This document shows positions 6,033 to 6,323 of a stretch of 6,323 nucleotides of DNA, one piece after another. The stretch is from positions 1 to 6,323 of the forward strand of contig MIAC01000117.1 of assembly GCA_001830475.1 (NCBI GenBank), written 5' to 3'. The notes under the pieces are model-generated. The model was not told the DNA's origin. It saw nothing but the letters and a program-made list of their open reading frames with translations, and ran no database searches. Made by a program: the position numbers and the translations under genes. Positions within the stretch are counted from its first letter, which is position 1. Each line of letters opens with the position of its first letter. The stretch comes from Rhodospirillales bacterium RIFCSPLOWO2_12_FULL_67_15. GTDB taxonomy: Bacteria; Pseudomonadota; Alphaproteobacteria; Rhodospirillales; 2-12-FULL-67-15.

Positions 6033-6323
6033 TCACTTGCCGCCAGGCGCGGTAATTGTCGCTTCCTTCGGCGATGCGGTCGCCGAGCCGCGCTGATATT
6101 TGTTGACGATATCGGCGCTCCGTGCGCCCCACCGGCCTTGTTCGTCCTGCACCCGGATCAGATCGCGCGGATTGACGACCATGGCGCCAATATTGCGCTG
6201 GGTAGCGCAGCCGAAATGCTCGCTCGGCGCGTTGTCCAAGTTGTTGGAGATGTCCTTCGTCCAGGTCCCGCATTGCGGCGGGCGGGCGACGTAAAAGACG
6301 TAGGTCAGGACGGCGCGCCGCTC
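6033..6323 (-). CDS. cpaD: CpaD, Flp pilus periplasmic/outer-membrane assembly protein (C-terminal part)
   Basis: Ninety-six codons are visible, open to the right edge; the N-terminus with its expected signal sequence is outside the window. The visible part carries the conserved CpaD signature: PPQCGTWTKDISNNLDN (residues 15-31 of the fragment), then HFGCATQRNIGAMVVNPRDLI (36-56). The two cysteines, in QCGTW and FGCATQ, are typical of the family. CpaD belongs to the pilus biogenesis CpaD family and is thought to act with the CpaC secretin at the outer membrane. A Ser/Thr/Ala-rich tail ends in TGA 25 bp before the TTG of cpaE. A shorter reading starting at the internal TTG (6239) would cut through the conserved region and is not the real gene. 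Confidence 0.92.
   Translation of the reverse strand, partial: ERRAVLTYVFYVARPPQCGTWTKDISNNLDNAPSEHFGCATQRNIGAMVVNPRDLIRVQDEQGRWGARSADIVNKYQRGSATASPKEATITAPGGK

Noticed and set aside
4928..6055. 375-codon plus-strand frame antisense to cpaE
   Set aside because: Its composition is typical of antisense shadows in GC-rich DNA, and cpaE on the other strand has clear family motifs throughout.
6033..6239. A separate small gene starting at an internal TTG (68 codons)
   Set aside because: The same frame remains open to the window edge and the upstream residues contain the conserved CpaD QCGTW segment, so it is the end of cpaD.

Overview
The window is high-GC chromosomal DNA carrying the distal half of a tad/cpa (Flp type IVc pilus) locus. 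The class is inferred to be Alphaproteobacteria, perhaps near Rhodospirillales. The basis is the cpaD-cpaE-cpaF-tadB-tadC order, the alphaproteobacterial style of CpaD and CpaE, and a widespread palindromic repeat; no rRNA or other marker is present to confirm it.

Layout. On the minus strand, reading from the right edge, are the C-terminal end of cpaD, then cpaE, cpaF (tadA), tadB and tadC. Gaps are 25 bp (cpaD-cpaE), 119 bp (cpaE-cpaF), 3 bp (cpaF-tadB) and 12 bp (tadB-tadC). This looks like one operon whose promoter lies beyond the right edge. The 119-bp gap holds a GC-rich hairpin and three copies of one 9-bp arm, giving two mutually exclusive foldings. On the plus strand, facing tadC tail to tail, is a TPR lipoprotein gene that resembles tadD. 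The convergent gap holds a 67-bp double-hairpin repeat that could terminate transcription from both sides. At the left edge a minus-strand gene begins, divergent from the TPR gene, with only 37 codons visible. The roughly 200-bp divergent region has plausible sigma-70-like promoters in both directions and a long interrupted hairpin.

How the genes work together (family knowledge). CpaD is a periplasmic/outer-membrane-associated partner of the secretin. CpaE is a MinD-like localisation factor. CpaF is the hexameric ATPase that powers pilus movement through the inner-membrane platform proteins TadB and TadC. The TPR lipoprotein is probably the TadD-like accessory or pilotin component. Pilin, prepilin peptidase and secretin genes are not in the window and presumably lie to the right.

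Nothing here amounts to a clearly new system. The points most worth a second look are the alternative-pairing leader between cpaE and cpaF, the P-loop of CpaE that lacks both lysines, and the convergent placement of the TPR gene behind a dispersed repeat.
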